A DNA stretch of 43,214 nt from positions 1 to 43,214 of the forward strand of contig CAZLIC010000031.1 of assembly GCA_964559535.1 (NCBI GenBank), in the 5' to 3' direction. Below the pieces are notes generated by a model. That model did no database searches, was not told the origin of the DNA, and saw only the letters and a program-made list of their open reading frames with translations. Below are positions 15,296 through 24,789 of the stretch, in pieces. How positions within the stretch are numbered: position 1 is the first letter of the stretch; each line of letters opens with the position of its first letter. The translations under genes were made by a program, and so were the position numbers. This stretch comes from CAZLIC01 sp964559535. GTDB lineage: Bacteria; Pseudomonadota; Alphaproteobacteria; Rhodobacterales; Rhodobacteraceae.

Positions 15296-16705
15296 ATGAG
15301 CGCTGTCAAGGACGCCCTCAAACTGATGAAGGAAGAGGAGGTCGAATACGTCGACGTCCGCTTCACCGACCCGCGCGGCAAGCTGCAGCACGTCACGGTC
15401 GTGGCCGATCTGGTGGATGAAGACTTCTTCGAGGAAGGCTTCATGTTCGACGGCTCGTCGATCGCCGGCTGGAAGTCGATCGACCAGTCCGACATGAAGC
15501 TGATCCCCGATCCGACGTCGGTCTACATCGACCCGTTCTACGCCGAAAAGACGCTGTGCGTGCACTGCAACGTGGTCGAGCCCGACACCGGCGAGCCCTA
15601 CAGCCGCTGCCCGCGCCAGACCGCGCTGAAGGCCGAGGCCTTCCTGAAATCCTCGGGCGTGGGCGACGCGTTCTATTGCGGCCCCGAAGCCGAATTCTTC
15701 ATCTTCGACGACGTGCGCTATTCGGTGACGCCGCAGAAGGTCTCGTTCCAGATCGACGCCGATGCGGCAGCCTGGAACACCGATGCGGAATACGACTCGG
15801 GCAACCTCGGTCACCGCGCGGGCCACAAGGGCGGCTACTTCCCGGTGAACCCCATCGACGAGGCGCAGGACCTGCGCTCGGAAATGCTCTCCACTATGAA
15901 GCGGATGGGCATGAAGGTCGACAAGCACCACCACGAGGTCGCCACCTGCCAGCACGAACTGGGCCTGGTGTTCGGCGGGCTGACGCAGCAGGCCGACAAT
16001 ATCCTGAAGTACAAGTACGTCATCCACAACGTCGCCGCCGCCTACGGCAAGACGGTGACCTTCATGCCGAAGCCCATGAAGGGCGACAACGGCAGCGGCA
16101 TGCACGTGAACATGTCGATCTGGAAGGACGGCAAGCCGCTTTTCGCGGGCGACAAGTATGCCGACCTGAGCCAGGAGGCGCTGTACTTCATCGGCGGCAT
16201 CCTGAAGCACGCCAAGGCGCTGAACGCGCTGACCAACCCCGGCACCAACAGCTACAAGCGGCTGATCCCCGGCTTCGAGGCGCCGGTGCTGCGCGCCTAT
16301 TCGGCCCGCAACCGCAGTGGCTGCGTGCGTATTCCGTGGACCGAATCGCCCAAGGCCAAGCGTGTGGAAGCCCGCTTCCCCGATCCCTCGGCGAACCCCT
16401 ACCTCGCCTTCGCGGCGCTGCTGATGGCGGGCCTTGACGGCATCAAGAACAAGATCGACCCGGGCCCGGCCTCGGACAAGGATCTGTACGACCTGCCGCC
16501 CGAAGAACTGGCCGCCATCCCCACCGTCTGCGGTTCGCTGCGCGAGGCGCTGGAAGAGCTGGAGAAGGACCACGACTTCCTGCTGGCCGGTGACGTGTTC
16601 ACCAAGGACCAGCTGGAAGGCTACATGGCGCTGAAGTGGGAAGAGGTCTACGCCTACGAACACACGCCGCACCCGATCGAGTACCAGATGTACTATTCCT
16701 GCTAG
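15296..16705 (+). CDS. glnA: glutamine synthetase, type I
   Basis: A 469-residue dodecameric enzyme that ligates ammonia to glutamate. The sequence shows the signature FMFDGSSIAGWKSIDQSD, the GPEAEFFIFD metal-site segment, GDNGSGMHVNMSIWKDG, NRSGCVRIPW, and the adenylylation site DLYDLPPEE, so it is the GS-I-beta form regulated by GlnE. ATG 15296 has AGGAAGGA upstream. It forms an operon with glnB. The end is followed by a REP and a terminator hairpin. Confidence 0.98.
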   Translation: MSAVKDALKLMKEEEVEYVDVRFTDPRGKLQHVTVVADLVDEDFFEEGFMFDGSSIAGWKSIDQSDMKLIPDPTSVYIDPFYAEKTLCVHCNVVEPDTGEPYSRCPRQTALKAEAFLKSSGVGDAFYCGPEAEFFIFDDVRYSVTPQKVSFQIDADAAAWNTDAEYDSGNLGHRAGHKGGYFPVNPIDEAQDLRSEMLSTMKRMGMKVDKHHHEVATCQHELGLVFGGLTQQADNILKYKYVIHNVAAAYGKTVTFMPKPMKGDNGSGMHVNMSIWKDGKPLFAGDKYADLSQEALYFIGGILKHAKALNALTNPGTNSYKRLIPGFEAPVLRAYSARNRSGCVRIPWTESPKAKRVEARFPDPSANPYLAFAALLMAGLDGIKNKIDPGPASDKDLYDLPPEELAAIPTVCGSLREALEELEKDHDFLLAGDVFTKDQLEGYMALKWEEVYAYEHTPHPIEYQMYYSC

Positions 16706-16712
16706 GCGGGAG

Positions 16713-16734
16713 GTGGGCAGATTGCCCACCCTAA
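16713..16734 (-). repeat. REP palindrome, family 1, copy D
   Basis: Matches copy A at 21 of 22 bases. The one change turns the leading GTAG into TTAG on the minus strand. It lies seven bases after the glnA stop codon, with the stem GTGGGCA/TGCCCAC intact. Confidence 0.78.
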
Positions 16735-16747
16735 GCAGGCCAAAAGG

Positions 16748-16773
16748 GGGCCGCGCCGCCGCGCGGCCCTTTC
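16748..16773 (+). terminator. terminator of glnB-glnA
   Basis: A 9-bp stem GGGCCGCGC/GCGCGGCCC with loop CGCC is followed by TTTCGCGTTCT, 42 bases after glnA. A run of A residues precedes the left arm, so it may also work weakly in reverse. Confidence 0.7.
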
Positions 16774-16931
16774 GCGTTCTCGCGGGGCCAGGTGCCGCAC
16801 CTTACTGTTCCGGCCAGTGCAACAGCCCGTTTCCGCCGCACTGCGGCGCCGGCCCTAGTTCCGCCACGGTCGGCGTGCTTTCATTGCACCGTCGTTTCAA
16901 GGTTCCGTGTTACGAGTAGAGGGTAGGCAAA

Positions 16932-17687
16932 GTGACGGAGAACGAGACCCCAAGGAAAAAGCCCAGGCGGCAGAAACCGCCGATCTGGGCCGAAGGGCGT
17001 CAGGCGCCCCGGTTCGACGCACAGGCATTCCTGCAGGCTTCAACGGCCAATGCCCGCACGCTGGCGGCCCTCACGCTCGATGCCGCATCCCTGGCCGTGC
17101 GCCGCGCCGCGGCCGCATTTCGCGACGGCACATGGCGGCTTCCACCCGAACGGCTGGGTCACACCGGCCGGTTCCTGCCCGATCACCGCCGCATGGCGCA
17201 GACCTTTTCCGCCACCGCACGTCTGACGGCCGCCGCCGGAAGCTGGGTGGCCGGCCCGGCTTCGGTCCGGCAGCTGGACTTCGAAGAGTGGCAGGGCGAC
17301 CTCGCTGCCAATGAACCGGAAGCGCCCGCCGCGGTGTCCCCCTTGCGCTATGTCCGACCTCCGCGCCGCGGCGGCGCCGTTCACGCCGTGGATGTGGACG
17401 AAGAAACGCTGGCCACCATCCGCAGCGCCGTGCGTTCGGCCAACGTCAAGCCGATCCGGCTGCAACGTGTAGCCGCGGTCGAACCCGAACCCCCCGCGCC
17501 CGAACCCCGCGCCGCGCGCCTGCCCGACCTGGCACCGGCCCTGCCGGAACCGCCCAGCCGCGCCTTCCAGCTTGGCACCGCCGTCATCGGCGCGGTCGTG
17601 CTGGCTGTGCACTGGCCCGCGGGTGCGGTTCAGGCGCTGGCCGCGCATCTGCGCGGAGAGGATCTGCGCGACCATACCACGCCCTAG
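16932..17687 (+). CDS. hypothetical protein with basic N-terminus, 251 aa
   Basis: The product starts MTENETPRKKPRRQKPPIW from a GTG with AGGG some ten bases upstream. The first 25 residues are strongly basic. The central part is Ala/Arg-rich and helical, with DVDEETLATIRSAVRSANVKP suggesting an amphipathic helix. A Pro/Glu linker leads to one C-terminal hydrophobic segment (AVIGAVVLAVHWPAGAVQAL). I recognise no family. A basic N-terminus with a single late membrane segment could mean a tail-anchored cytoplasmic protein (inference). The stop overlaps the convergent DUF3445 gene by four bases. Confidence 0.72.
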   Translation: MTENETPRKKPRRQKPPIWAEGRQAPRFDAQAFLQASTANARTLAALTLDAASLAVRRAAAAFRDGTWRLPPERLGHTGRFLPDHRRMAQTFSATARLTAAAGSWVAGPASVRQLDFEEWQGDLAANEPEAPAAVSPLRYVRPPRRGGAVHAVDVDEETLATIRSAVRSANVKPIRLQRVAAVEPEPPAPEPRAARLPDLAPALPEPPSRAFQLGTAVIGAVVLAVHWPAGAVQALAAHLRGEDLRDHTTP

Positions 17688-18475
17688 CGACTGCGGTGCA
17701 CCGGGTGCGCCACCAATGCCTCGGCCTGTTCCGGCGTCAGCCGCTCCAGCGGCACAACAAAACTGTGGATGCTGAACACCACCGCCCCGGTCCGCGGCAG
17801 CCGGATCAGGCACTGCCGTTCCGACCTGACCCAGGGCATCACCACTTCCGACATGTCCTTGGCATGGGCCTCGGACAGCGGGTTGAACAGCGGCGCGCGC
17901 GAGAGGTGGGCGTTCGCCCGCCACATCGGCGTCTCCGGCCGGATCGCATCCATCAGCCGCTGCACCCGCCGCGCCACGTCCTCGGTGTACTTCTTCACCG
18001 GCCCGTGAATGCGCCCCATCGGTCGGCCCAGCTTCTCGTCCAGCCGCCAGCCGGCCGGAAAGCACAGGATCGCCCCCGTCAGCATGTGCTCGCCCGCGCC
18101 ATCGGGCTGCATCAGGCAGATGTCCTCCTGCAGCAGCCGCCCCAGCGTGCGCAGTGGCCGGGCCGCATCCAGCACCACCGTCACGCCATCGGGCCGCAGC
18201 GCCCGCCCTTCGGCCACCCGGAACCCCAGCCCCGCCAGCCGTGGCAGGACCATCTCGTACACTTCGCGCGCCGCTTCTTCCGCCACCGGCAGCACCGCAT
18301 GCACCTCGGCCTCGCGCCCGGCAATCAGCGCATCGCGCAGCGCCATCTGCCCGGCATAGGCCTCGTCCACCTGCAGCCAGTCCGCCATGTCCAGCGGCAG
18401 TGTGCCAGGCAGGCGGCGGGTGCGCGGGTCGGCCCAAGAGGCGACGGGAAGGCGGTCTTGCAGCACGGTGTCCAT
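17684..18475 (-). CDS. DUF3445 family, heme-dependent oxidative N-demethylase-like
   Basis: A protein of about 263 residues starting MDTVLQDRLPVASW. It belongs to the DUF3445 family, whose characterised member is a heme/flavin-linked dimethylamine demethylase subunit. The central block LQEDICLMQPDG, FPAGWRLDEKLGRPMGRIHG and PMWRANAHLSRAPLFNP is characteristic. The enzyme would act in the cytoplasm, normally with reductase partners that are not adjacent here. ATG 18475 is preceded by two GTG codons that could also serve as starts, and none has a clear ribosome site. It diverges from dddP, with 116 bases between. Confidence 0.82.
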   Translation of the reverse strand: MDTVLQDRLPVASWADPRTRRLPGTLPLDMADWLQVDEAYAGQMALRDALIAGREAEVHAVLPVAEEAAREVYEMVLPRLAGLGFRVAEGRALRPDGVTVVLDAARPLRTLGRLLQEDICLMQPDGAGEHMLTGAILCFPAGWRLDEKLGRPMGRIHGPVKKYTEDVARRVQRLMDAIRPETPMWRANAHLSRAPLFNPLSEAHAKDMSEVVMPWVRSERQCLIRLPRTGAVVFSIHSFVVPLERLTPEQAEALVAHPVHRSR

Positions 18476-18591
18476 CACCACAGGGTATCGAAGTCGCTTC
18501 ACGTCCTCAACCCGACATTCCGCGTCGCTGCGGGGCAGGCGTCCCCCCATCGGGCCGGGGCACCCTGCGCCAGCCAAGCGGAGCCGCCAGC

Positions 18592-19935
18592 ATGAACCAG
18601 CCCTATTCCAACCAGCGCAAGATCGACCCCCACCGCGGCGCCCGCCTGCCCGACGGCACCGAAAACGACGGCAACCGCGTGGAAATCGGCCCCACCGCGC
18701 TGGCCTTTGCCGAATGGCGCGCGGCAGGCATCACGCCGCCCAACCTGACGGCCATGCGCGAATACCGCTGGCGCGCGCTGACCGCGGGGCTTGTGGCACG
18801 CGGCTACGGCGGGCTCTTGATGTTCGACCCGCTGAACATCCGCTACGCCACCGACACCACCAACATGCAGCTGTGGAACAGCCACAACCCGTTCCGCGCG
18901 GTGCTGCTGTGCGCCGACGGGCACATGGTGATCTGGGAATACAAGCAGGCCCCGTTCCTGGTGACCTTCAACCCGCTGGTGGCCGAACTGCGCTCAGGCG
19001 CGTCGTTCTTCTACTCGATCACCGGTGACAAGGGGGAAGAAGCGGCCAAGGGATTTGCCGGGCAGGTGGACGAGGTGATGCGCGACCATGCGGGCAGCAA
19101 CCGCAGGCTGGCGGTGGACAAGATCATGGTCGCGGGCCTGCGCGCGCTGGAACGCGCGGGCTTCGAGGTGATGGAGGGCGAGGAAGTCACCGAACGTGTG
19201 CGCGCCGTGAAGGGGCCGGACGACATCCTGGCCATACGCTGCGCCCACATCGCCTGCGAGGCGGCGATTGCCGAGATGGAGGCCTTTACCCGCGAAAACG
19301 TGCCGAAGGGCGGCATCACCGAAGATGCGATCTGGGCCGAACTGCACGCGGGCAACATCCGCCGGGGCGGCGAATGGATCGAAACGCGGCTTCTGGCCAG
19401 CGGCCCGCGCACCAACCCGTGGTTCCAGGAATGCGGCCCCCGCTTTGTGCAAAACAATGAAATTGTCGCCTTCGACACCGACCTGATCGGCTGTTACGGC
19501 ATGTGCATCGACATCAGCCGCACCTGGTGGGTGGGCGACGGCAGGCCCACCAACGCCATGATTTCGGCCTTCCACCACGCCCGTGACCACATTGCCACCA
19601 ACATGGCCATGCTGAAGCCCGGCGTCAGCATCCGCGAACTGGTGTTCGGCGGCCACCAGCTGGACGCGCAGTACTGGAAGCAGAAATACAGCTGCAAAAT
19701 GCACGGCGTGGGGCTGTGCGACGAATGGCCTTTCGTCTGCTACCCCGACAGCTGGATGGATGGCGCCTTCGATGCCGTGCTGGAACCCGGCAATGTTTTG
19801 TGCGTCGAGGCGCTGGTGTCGCCGGAAGGCGGAGATTTCTCGATCAAGCTGGAAGAGCAGGTCTTGATTACCGAGACGGGGCATCAGAACCTGACACGCT
19901 ATCCGTTTGACCACCGGCTGATGGGGCACGCATGA
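18592..19935 (+). CDS. dddP: dimethylsulfoniopropionate lyase DddP
   Basis: A 447-residue M24-peptidase-like enzyme that cleaves DMSP to dimethyl sulfide and acrylate. It is identified by its full-length resemblance to Roseobacter-group DddP (start MNQPYSNQRKIDPHRGA, block MFDPLNIRYATDTTNMQLWN) and by ligands that fall at the literature positions: Asp295, Asp297, Asp307, His371, Glu406 and Glu421 for the two metals, plus Asp377 in HGVGLCDEWP as catalytic base. CGGAG lies about nine bases before the ATG. Its stop overlaps the start of a small lipoprotein gene. No dddR-type regulator or acrylate-catabolic gene is next to it. Composition matches the chromosome, so recent transfer is not indicated. 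Confidence 0.93.
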   Translation: MNQPYSNQRKIDPHRGARLPDGTENDGNRVEIGPTALAFAEWRAAGITPPNLTAMREYRWRALTAGLVARGYGGLLMFDPLNIRYATDTTNMQLWNSHNPFRAVLLCADGHMVIWEYKQAPFLVTFNPLVAELRSGASFFYSITGDKGEEAAKGFAGQVDEVMRDHAGSNRRLAVDKIMVAGLRALERAGFEVMEGEEVTERVRAVKGPDDILAIRCAHIACEAAIAEMEAFTRENVPKGGITEDAIWAELHAGNIRRGGEWIETRLLASGPRTNPWFQECGPRFVQNNEIVAFDTDLIGCYGMCIDISRTWWVGDGRPTNAMISAFHHARDHIATNMAMLKPGVSIRELVFGGHQLDAQYWKQKYSCKMHGVGLCDEWPFVCYPDSWMDGAFDAVLEPGNVLCVEALVSPEGGDFSIKLEEQVLITETGHQNLTRYPFDHRLMGHA

Positions 19936-20165
19936 AACGACTTCTTCTGATCCTTCCCCTCGCTGCCTGCGGGGTCAAGGCCGAGGCGCCGCTGCCGCAG
20001 CTGGGCCTGTCGAATCCGGCATCGATGTACTGCGCGTCCAAGGGCGGACGCGTGTCGATCCGCAACGAAGCGGGCGCGCAGGTCGGCTACTGCACCCTGC
20101 CCAATGGCACCACGGTTGAGGAATGGAAGCTGTACCGCGCCGAAAATCCGGGGGTCGATCCCTGA
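19932..20165 (+). CDS. small DUF333 lipoprotein
   Basis: A 77-residue protein with a lipoprotein signal (MKRLLLILPLAAC, lipid-modified Cys13). It then carries the DUF333 motif: SNPASMYCASKGGRV, GYCTLPNGTTVEEWKLYR, with two Cys that may form a disulfide. It would sit in the outer-membrane or periplasmic compartment. Its ATG overlaps the dddP stop (ATGA), so it is translated from the dddP message. Whether it has any part in DMSP use is unknown. Some databases label the family hemolysin-like without strong support. Confidence 0.85.
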   Translation: MKRLLLILPLAACGVKAEAPLPQLGLSNPASMYCASKGGRVSIRNEAGAQVGYCTLPNGTTVEEWKLYRAENPGVDP

Positions 20166-20281
20166 CTGTCCCACGCAACTCCGCGGGGCAATTCTGACCA
20201 AACCGTTAACGCGGCACCGCAAGCCATTGAAATCGTTGAATCCACGTAGCTGTCCCACCGTGGGACAGGCCATTGTCCCAC
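20166..20281. repeat. cluster of TGTCCCAC boxes between convergent genes
   Basis: CTGTCCCAC occurs at 20166-20174 and 20250-20258, its inverse GTGGGACAG at 20260-20268, and TGTCCCAC again at 20274-20281. The middle two form a 9-1-9 perfect palindrome. The 123-base gap lies between the ends of the lipoprotein gene and gph, so the palindrome could be a bidirectional hairpin terminator, but the spaced direct copies look more like binding sites. No known regulator is assigned. Confidence 0.6.
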
Positions 20282-20288
20282 GCGCGGG

Positions 20289-20951
20289 TCAGCCTGGCAG
20301 AAACTGCTCGGCCAACCCGGGAAGGTCATCGAACCGGTGCAGCAGCGCCTCGGGCGCGAACCGCGCCACACCGTCACCTTCGGGGCCAAAGGTCACCAGC
20401 GCCACCGGCACCCCCGCGGCACGGCCCGTCTGGCGGTCGGTATCGGTGTCACCCACCAGCATGGACCGCGCCACGTTGCCCCCTGCCGCCGCCACCGACA
20501 GCCGATAGGGGGCCGGGTCGGGCTTGCGCACGGGCAGCGTATCAGCGCCCACCAGCGCCCCGAACAGCCCGCGCACGCCCAACTGCGCCAGCAACGTCTC
20601 GGCCAGCCCCTCGGGCTTGTTGGTGCAGACCGCGCAAAGGAACCCCGCCGTGCGCAGCGCCTCAACGGCATTCACCGCTCCGGGATACAACCGCGTCTCG
20701 CGGCAGATGCCCTCGCGATAGTGCACCAGCAGGCGCGGATACTGCGCATCCACCTCATCCTCGCCCAGCCCCAGCCGCCCGAAGCCCAGCCGCAGCATCG
20801 CCCTCCCGCCGTGAAAGGCGGTCAGCGCATCGGCCGCCGGGTCCAGCGGCGTGCCATGGCCAAGGTCCGCGAAACAGGCATTCGCCGCCGCAACCAGATC
20901 CGCGCTGGTATCGGCCAGCGTCCCATCCAGGTCGAAAACCACCGTGCGCAT
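20289..20951 (-). CDS. gph: HAD hydrolase, phosphoglycolate phosphatase type
   Basis: A 220-residue haloacid-dehalogenase phosphatase. Motif I FDLDGTLADT has nucleophile Asp7 and acid/base Asp9. A helical cap domain (about 17-85) carries GHGTPLDPAAD. Motif II CTNKPEG, motif III KPDPAPYRL and motif IV LVGDTDTD follow. The overall plan matches Gph, which removes 2-phosphoglycolate from DNA repair or photorespiration, but HAD substrate calls are not secure. Start 20951 (MRTVVFDLDG) is favoured because the longer upstream frame overlaps the glmU promoter region. It is divergent from glmU. Confidence 0.88.
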   Translation of the reverse strand: MRTVVFDLDGTLADTSADLVAAANACFADLGHGTPLDPAADALTAFHGGRAMLRLGFGRLGLGEDEVDAQYPRLLVHYREGICRETRLYPGAVNAVEALRTAGFLCAVCTNKPEGLAETLLAQLGVRGLFGALVGADTLPVRKPDPAPYRLSVAAAGGNVARSMLVGDTDTDRQTGRAAGVPVALVTFGPEGDGVARFAPEALLHRFDDLPGLAEQFLPG

Positions 20952-21045
20952 CCGGCTGCAACATCCCGAAAGGGCGCGTGAAGCCGCAACGCTTGCGGCC
21001 CTGCGCCACACCGCTATGAAGGGGCAGACAGGCAAGAGGCCCCGA

Positions 21046-22389
21046 ATGCCCCTCTCGATCATCGTTCTGGCCGCGGGTCAAGGCACCCGCATGAACTCGG
21101 ACCGCCCCAAGGTGCTGCATCCCTTGGGCGGCGTGCCGCTGCTGTGGCACGCGCTTGCGGCGGGCCGGGCCCTGGAGCCGCGGCGGATTGTCGTCGTGGT
21201 TGGGAACGGCGGCGCCGAGGTCGCGTCCGCGGCCCGCGCTTTCGACGAAGCGGTGGAGGTGGTGGAGCAGGCCGAGCGTCTGGGCACCGCCCACGCCGTC
21301 CGGCAGGCCGAAACGTTCCTCGATACCGATGGCCCCGCAATCGTCCTTTACGGCGACACGCCCTTCGTGCGGCCCGAGACGCTTGAGACGATGCTGGCGG
21401 CGCTTGCCCGCCATGCTGTCGTGGTGCTGGGCTTCACCCCCGCCGACCCGCTGCGCTATGGTCGCCTTGTCACCGAGGGCGACGCCCTTCAACGCATCGT
21501 CGAGTGGAAGGACGCCTCACCTGCGGAACGCGCCATCGGGCTGTGCAACTCGGGCGTAATGGCCTGCGACGCGCGGCTTCTGGCATCGCTGGTGGCCGAG
21601 GTTGGCAACGCCAATGCGGCCGGCGAATACTACCTGACCGACATCGTGGCGCTGGCCCGCGCCCGCGGCCTGACCGCCGGCGTGGTGACCTGCGACGAGA
21701 CCGAAACGTTGGGCATCGACAGCCGCGCGCAACTGGCCCGTGCCGAGGCCGCCTTCCAGGCCCGCGCCCGCGCCGAGGCACTGGAGAACGGGGTGACGCT
21801 GACGGCGCCCGAAACGGTCTATTTCGCGCTTGATACCGTCATCGGCCGCGACGCCATCATCGGCCCCGGCGTGATCTTCGGGCCCGGCGTCACGGTGGAA
21901 TCAGGGGCCGAGATCAAGGGCTTCTGCCATCTGGAAGGCTGCCACATCTCGCGCGGCGCCACCGTCGGCCCCTTCGCCCGCCTGCGCCCCGGCGCGGAAC
22001 TGGCCGAGGACGTGCATGTGGGCAACTTCGTCGAGGTGAAGAACGCGATCCTGGCCGAAGGCGTGAAGGTGGGCCACCTGACCTACATCGGCGATGCCGA
22101 CGTGGGCGAACACACCAACATCGGCGCGGGCACCGTGACGTGCAACTACGACGGCGTGTCGAAGCACCGCACGGTGATCGGCGCGCATGCCTTCATCGGG
22201 TCCGACACCATGCTGGTGGCCCCGGTAACGGTGGGCGACCACGCGATGACGGCCAGCGGCTCGGTCATCACCATGGACGTGCCGCCCCAGGCGCTGGCGG
22301 TGGCGCGGGCGCGGCAGGACAACAAGCCGGGCCTTGCCGCGCGCATCATGGCGCGGCTGCGCGCGGCCAAGGCCGCCCGGTCGAAGTGA
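21046..22389 (+). CDS. glmU: bifunctional GlcN-1-P acetyltransferase / GlcNAc-1-P uridylyltransferase
   Basis: A 447-residue enzyme that makes UDP-GlcNAc for peptidoglycan and lipopolysaccharide. The N-terminal pyrophosphorylase has LAAGQGTRM at 8-16 with the conserved Lys just after, and YGDTPF for the metal Asp. From about residue 235 a left-handed beta-helix of hexapeptide repeats (IGRDAIIGPGVIFGPG) carries the acetyltransferase site, with the GVKVGHLTYIGDADVG and NIGAGTVTCNYDGVSKH motifs. ATG 21046 has AGAGGC upstream. glmS follows 21 bases later, so the amino-sugar pathway is one operon. Confidence 0.96.
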   Translation: MPLSIIVLAAGQGTRMNSDRPKVLHPLGGVPLLWHALAAGRALEPRRIVVVVGNGGAEVASAARAFDEAVEVVEQAERLGTAHAVRQAETFLDTDGPAIVLYGDTPFVRPETLETMLAALARHAVVVLGFTPADPLRYGRLVTEGDALQRIVEWKDASPAERAIGLCNSGVMACDARLLASLVAEVGNANAAGEYYLTDIVALARARGLTAGVVTCDETETLGIDSRAQLARAEAAFQARARAEALENGVTLTAPETVYFALDTVIGRDAIIGPGVIFGPGVTVESGAEIKGFCHLEGCHISRGATVGPFARLRPGAELAEDVHVGNFVEVKNAILAEGVKVGHLTYIGDADVGEHTNIGAGTVTCNYDGVSKHRTVIGAHAFIGSDTMLVAPVTVGDHAMTASGSVITMDVPPQALAVARARQDNKPGLAARIMARLRAAKAARSK

Positions 22390-22410
22390 TTTCACAGGAA
22401 AGGTTTCCAG

Positions 22411-24228
<1,818 letters not shown>

Positions 24229-24233
24229 GGCCC

Positions 24234-24249
24234 GGCGGGCGCTAGCTGT
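24234..24249 (+). promoter_or_regulatory. 16-base motif shared with the pdxH upstream region
   Basis: GGCGGGCGCTAGCTGT occurs here, 21 bases before the DUF3833 gene, and identically at 35834-35849, 23 bases before pdxH. The CTAG core at this distance could be a -10 region. A chance 16-base match at the same position before two genes is unlikely. Confidence 0.4.
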
Positions 24250-24270
24250 GGCCCCCGGAAAGGAAACCCC

Positions 24271-24789
24271 ATGCTGACCCGCCGCGCCCTTCTGCTTGCC
24301 CCCGCCGCCCTTGCCGCCTGCGCCACCCTGCCGCCCGACCCCGCCGGGGAAACCCTGCCGATGACGCTGGACAGTGCCTTCCTTGGCCGGTCCACCGGAC
24401 GCGGCGTGTTCCGCAACCTGATTTCCGGGGCGGAACGGCGATTCACCGCGGCGCTGGACGGGCGCCTGTCAGGCAACCGGCTGACCGTGGCCGAAGATTT
24501 CGCCTACGACGACGGGCAGAAGGACCGCCTGACCTGGGTGTTCGACCGGGCCGGGCCGGGCCGGTGGACCGGGCGGCGCGAGGACACGGTGGGCGTGGCC
24601 GAGGCGGTGGAGGACGGGCGCACGGTGCGGCTGACCTATCTGGCCGACTTCCGCGCGCCAGGCGGGGTGACGCGGCTGGGCTTTGCCGACATCATCTGGC
24701 AACCCGAACCGGGGCTTGTGGTGAATGAAGGCGTGGTGACAAAGGGCGGCATCGCGGTGGGCAAGGTGAGGTTCGAGATCCGGCGATGA
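24271..24789 (+). CDS. DUF3833 lipoprotein
   Basis: A 172-residue predicted lipoprotein. The signal MLTRRALLLAPAALAAC gives lipidated Cys17, and the twin-Arg in the n-region is probably coincidental. The body resembles the DUF3833 family: a beta-rich lipocalin-like pattern with the conserved stretches GRGVFRNLISG, LTWVFDRAGPGRWTGRRED and MTLDSAFLG. The function of the family is unknown. AAAGGAAA precedes the start. The last codon overlaps the next gene (ATGA), so the two are co-translated. Confidence 0.83.
   Translation: MLTRRALLLAPAALAACATLPPDPAGETLPMTLDSAFLGRSTGRGVFRNLISGAERRFTAALDGRLSGNRLTVAEDFAYDDGQKDRLTWVFDRAGPGRWTGRREDTVGVAEAVEDGRTVRLTYLADFRAPGGVTRLGFADIIWQPEPGLVVNEGVVTKGGIAVGKVRFEIRR

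Noticed and set aside
14441..16729. 762-codon reverse open frame across glnB-glnA
   Set aside because: It shadows two unmistakable genes and has no recognisable motif of its own.
22390..22410. glmS ribozyme
   Set aside because: The glmU-glmS gap is only 21 bases and cannot hold the ribozyme fold.
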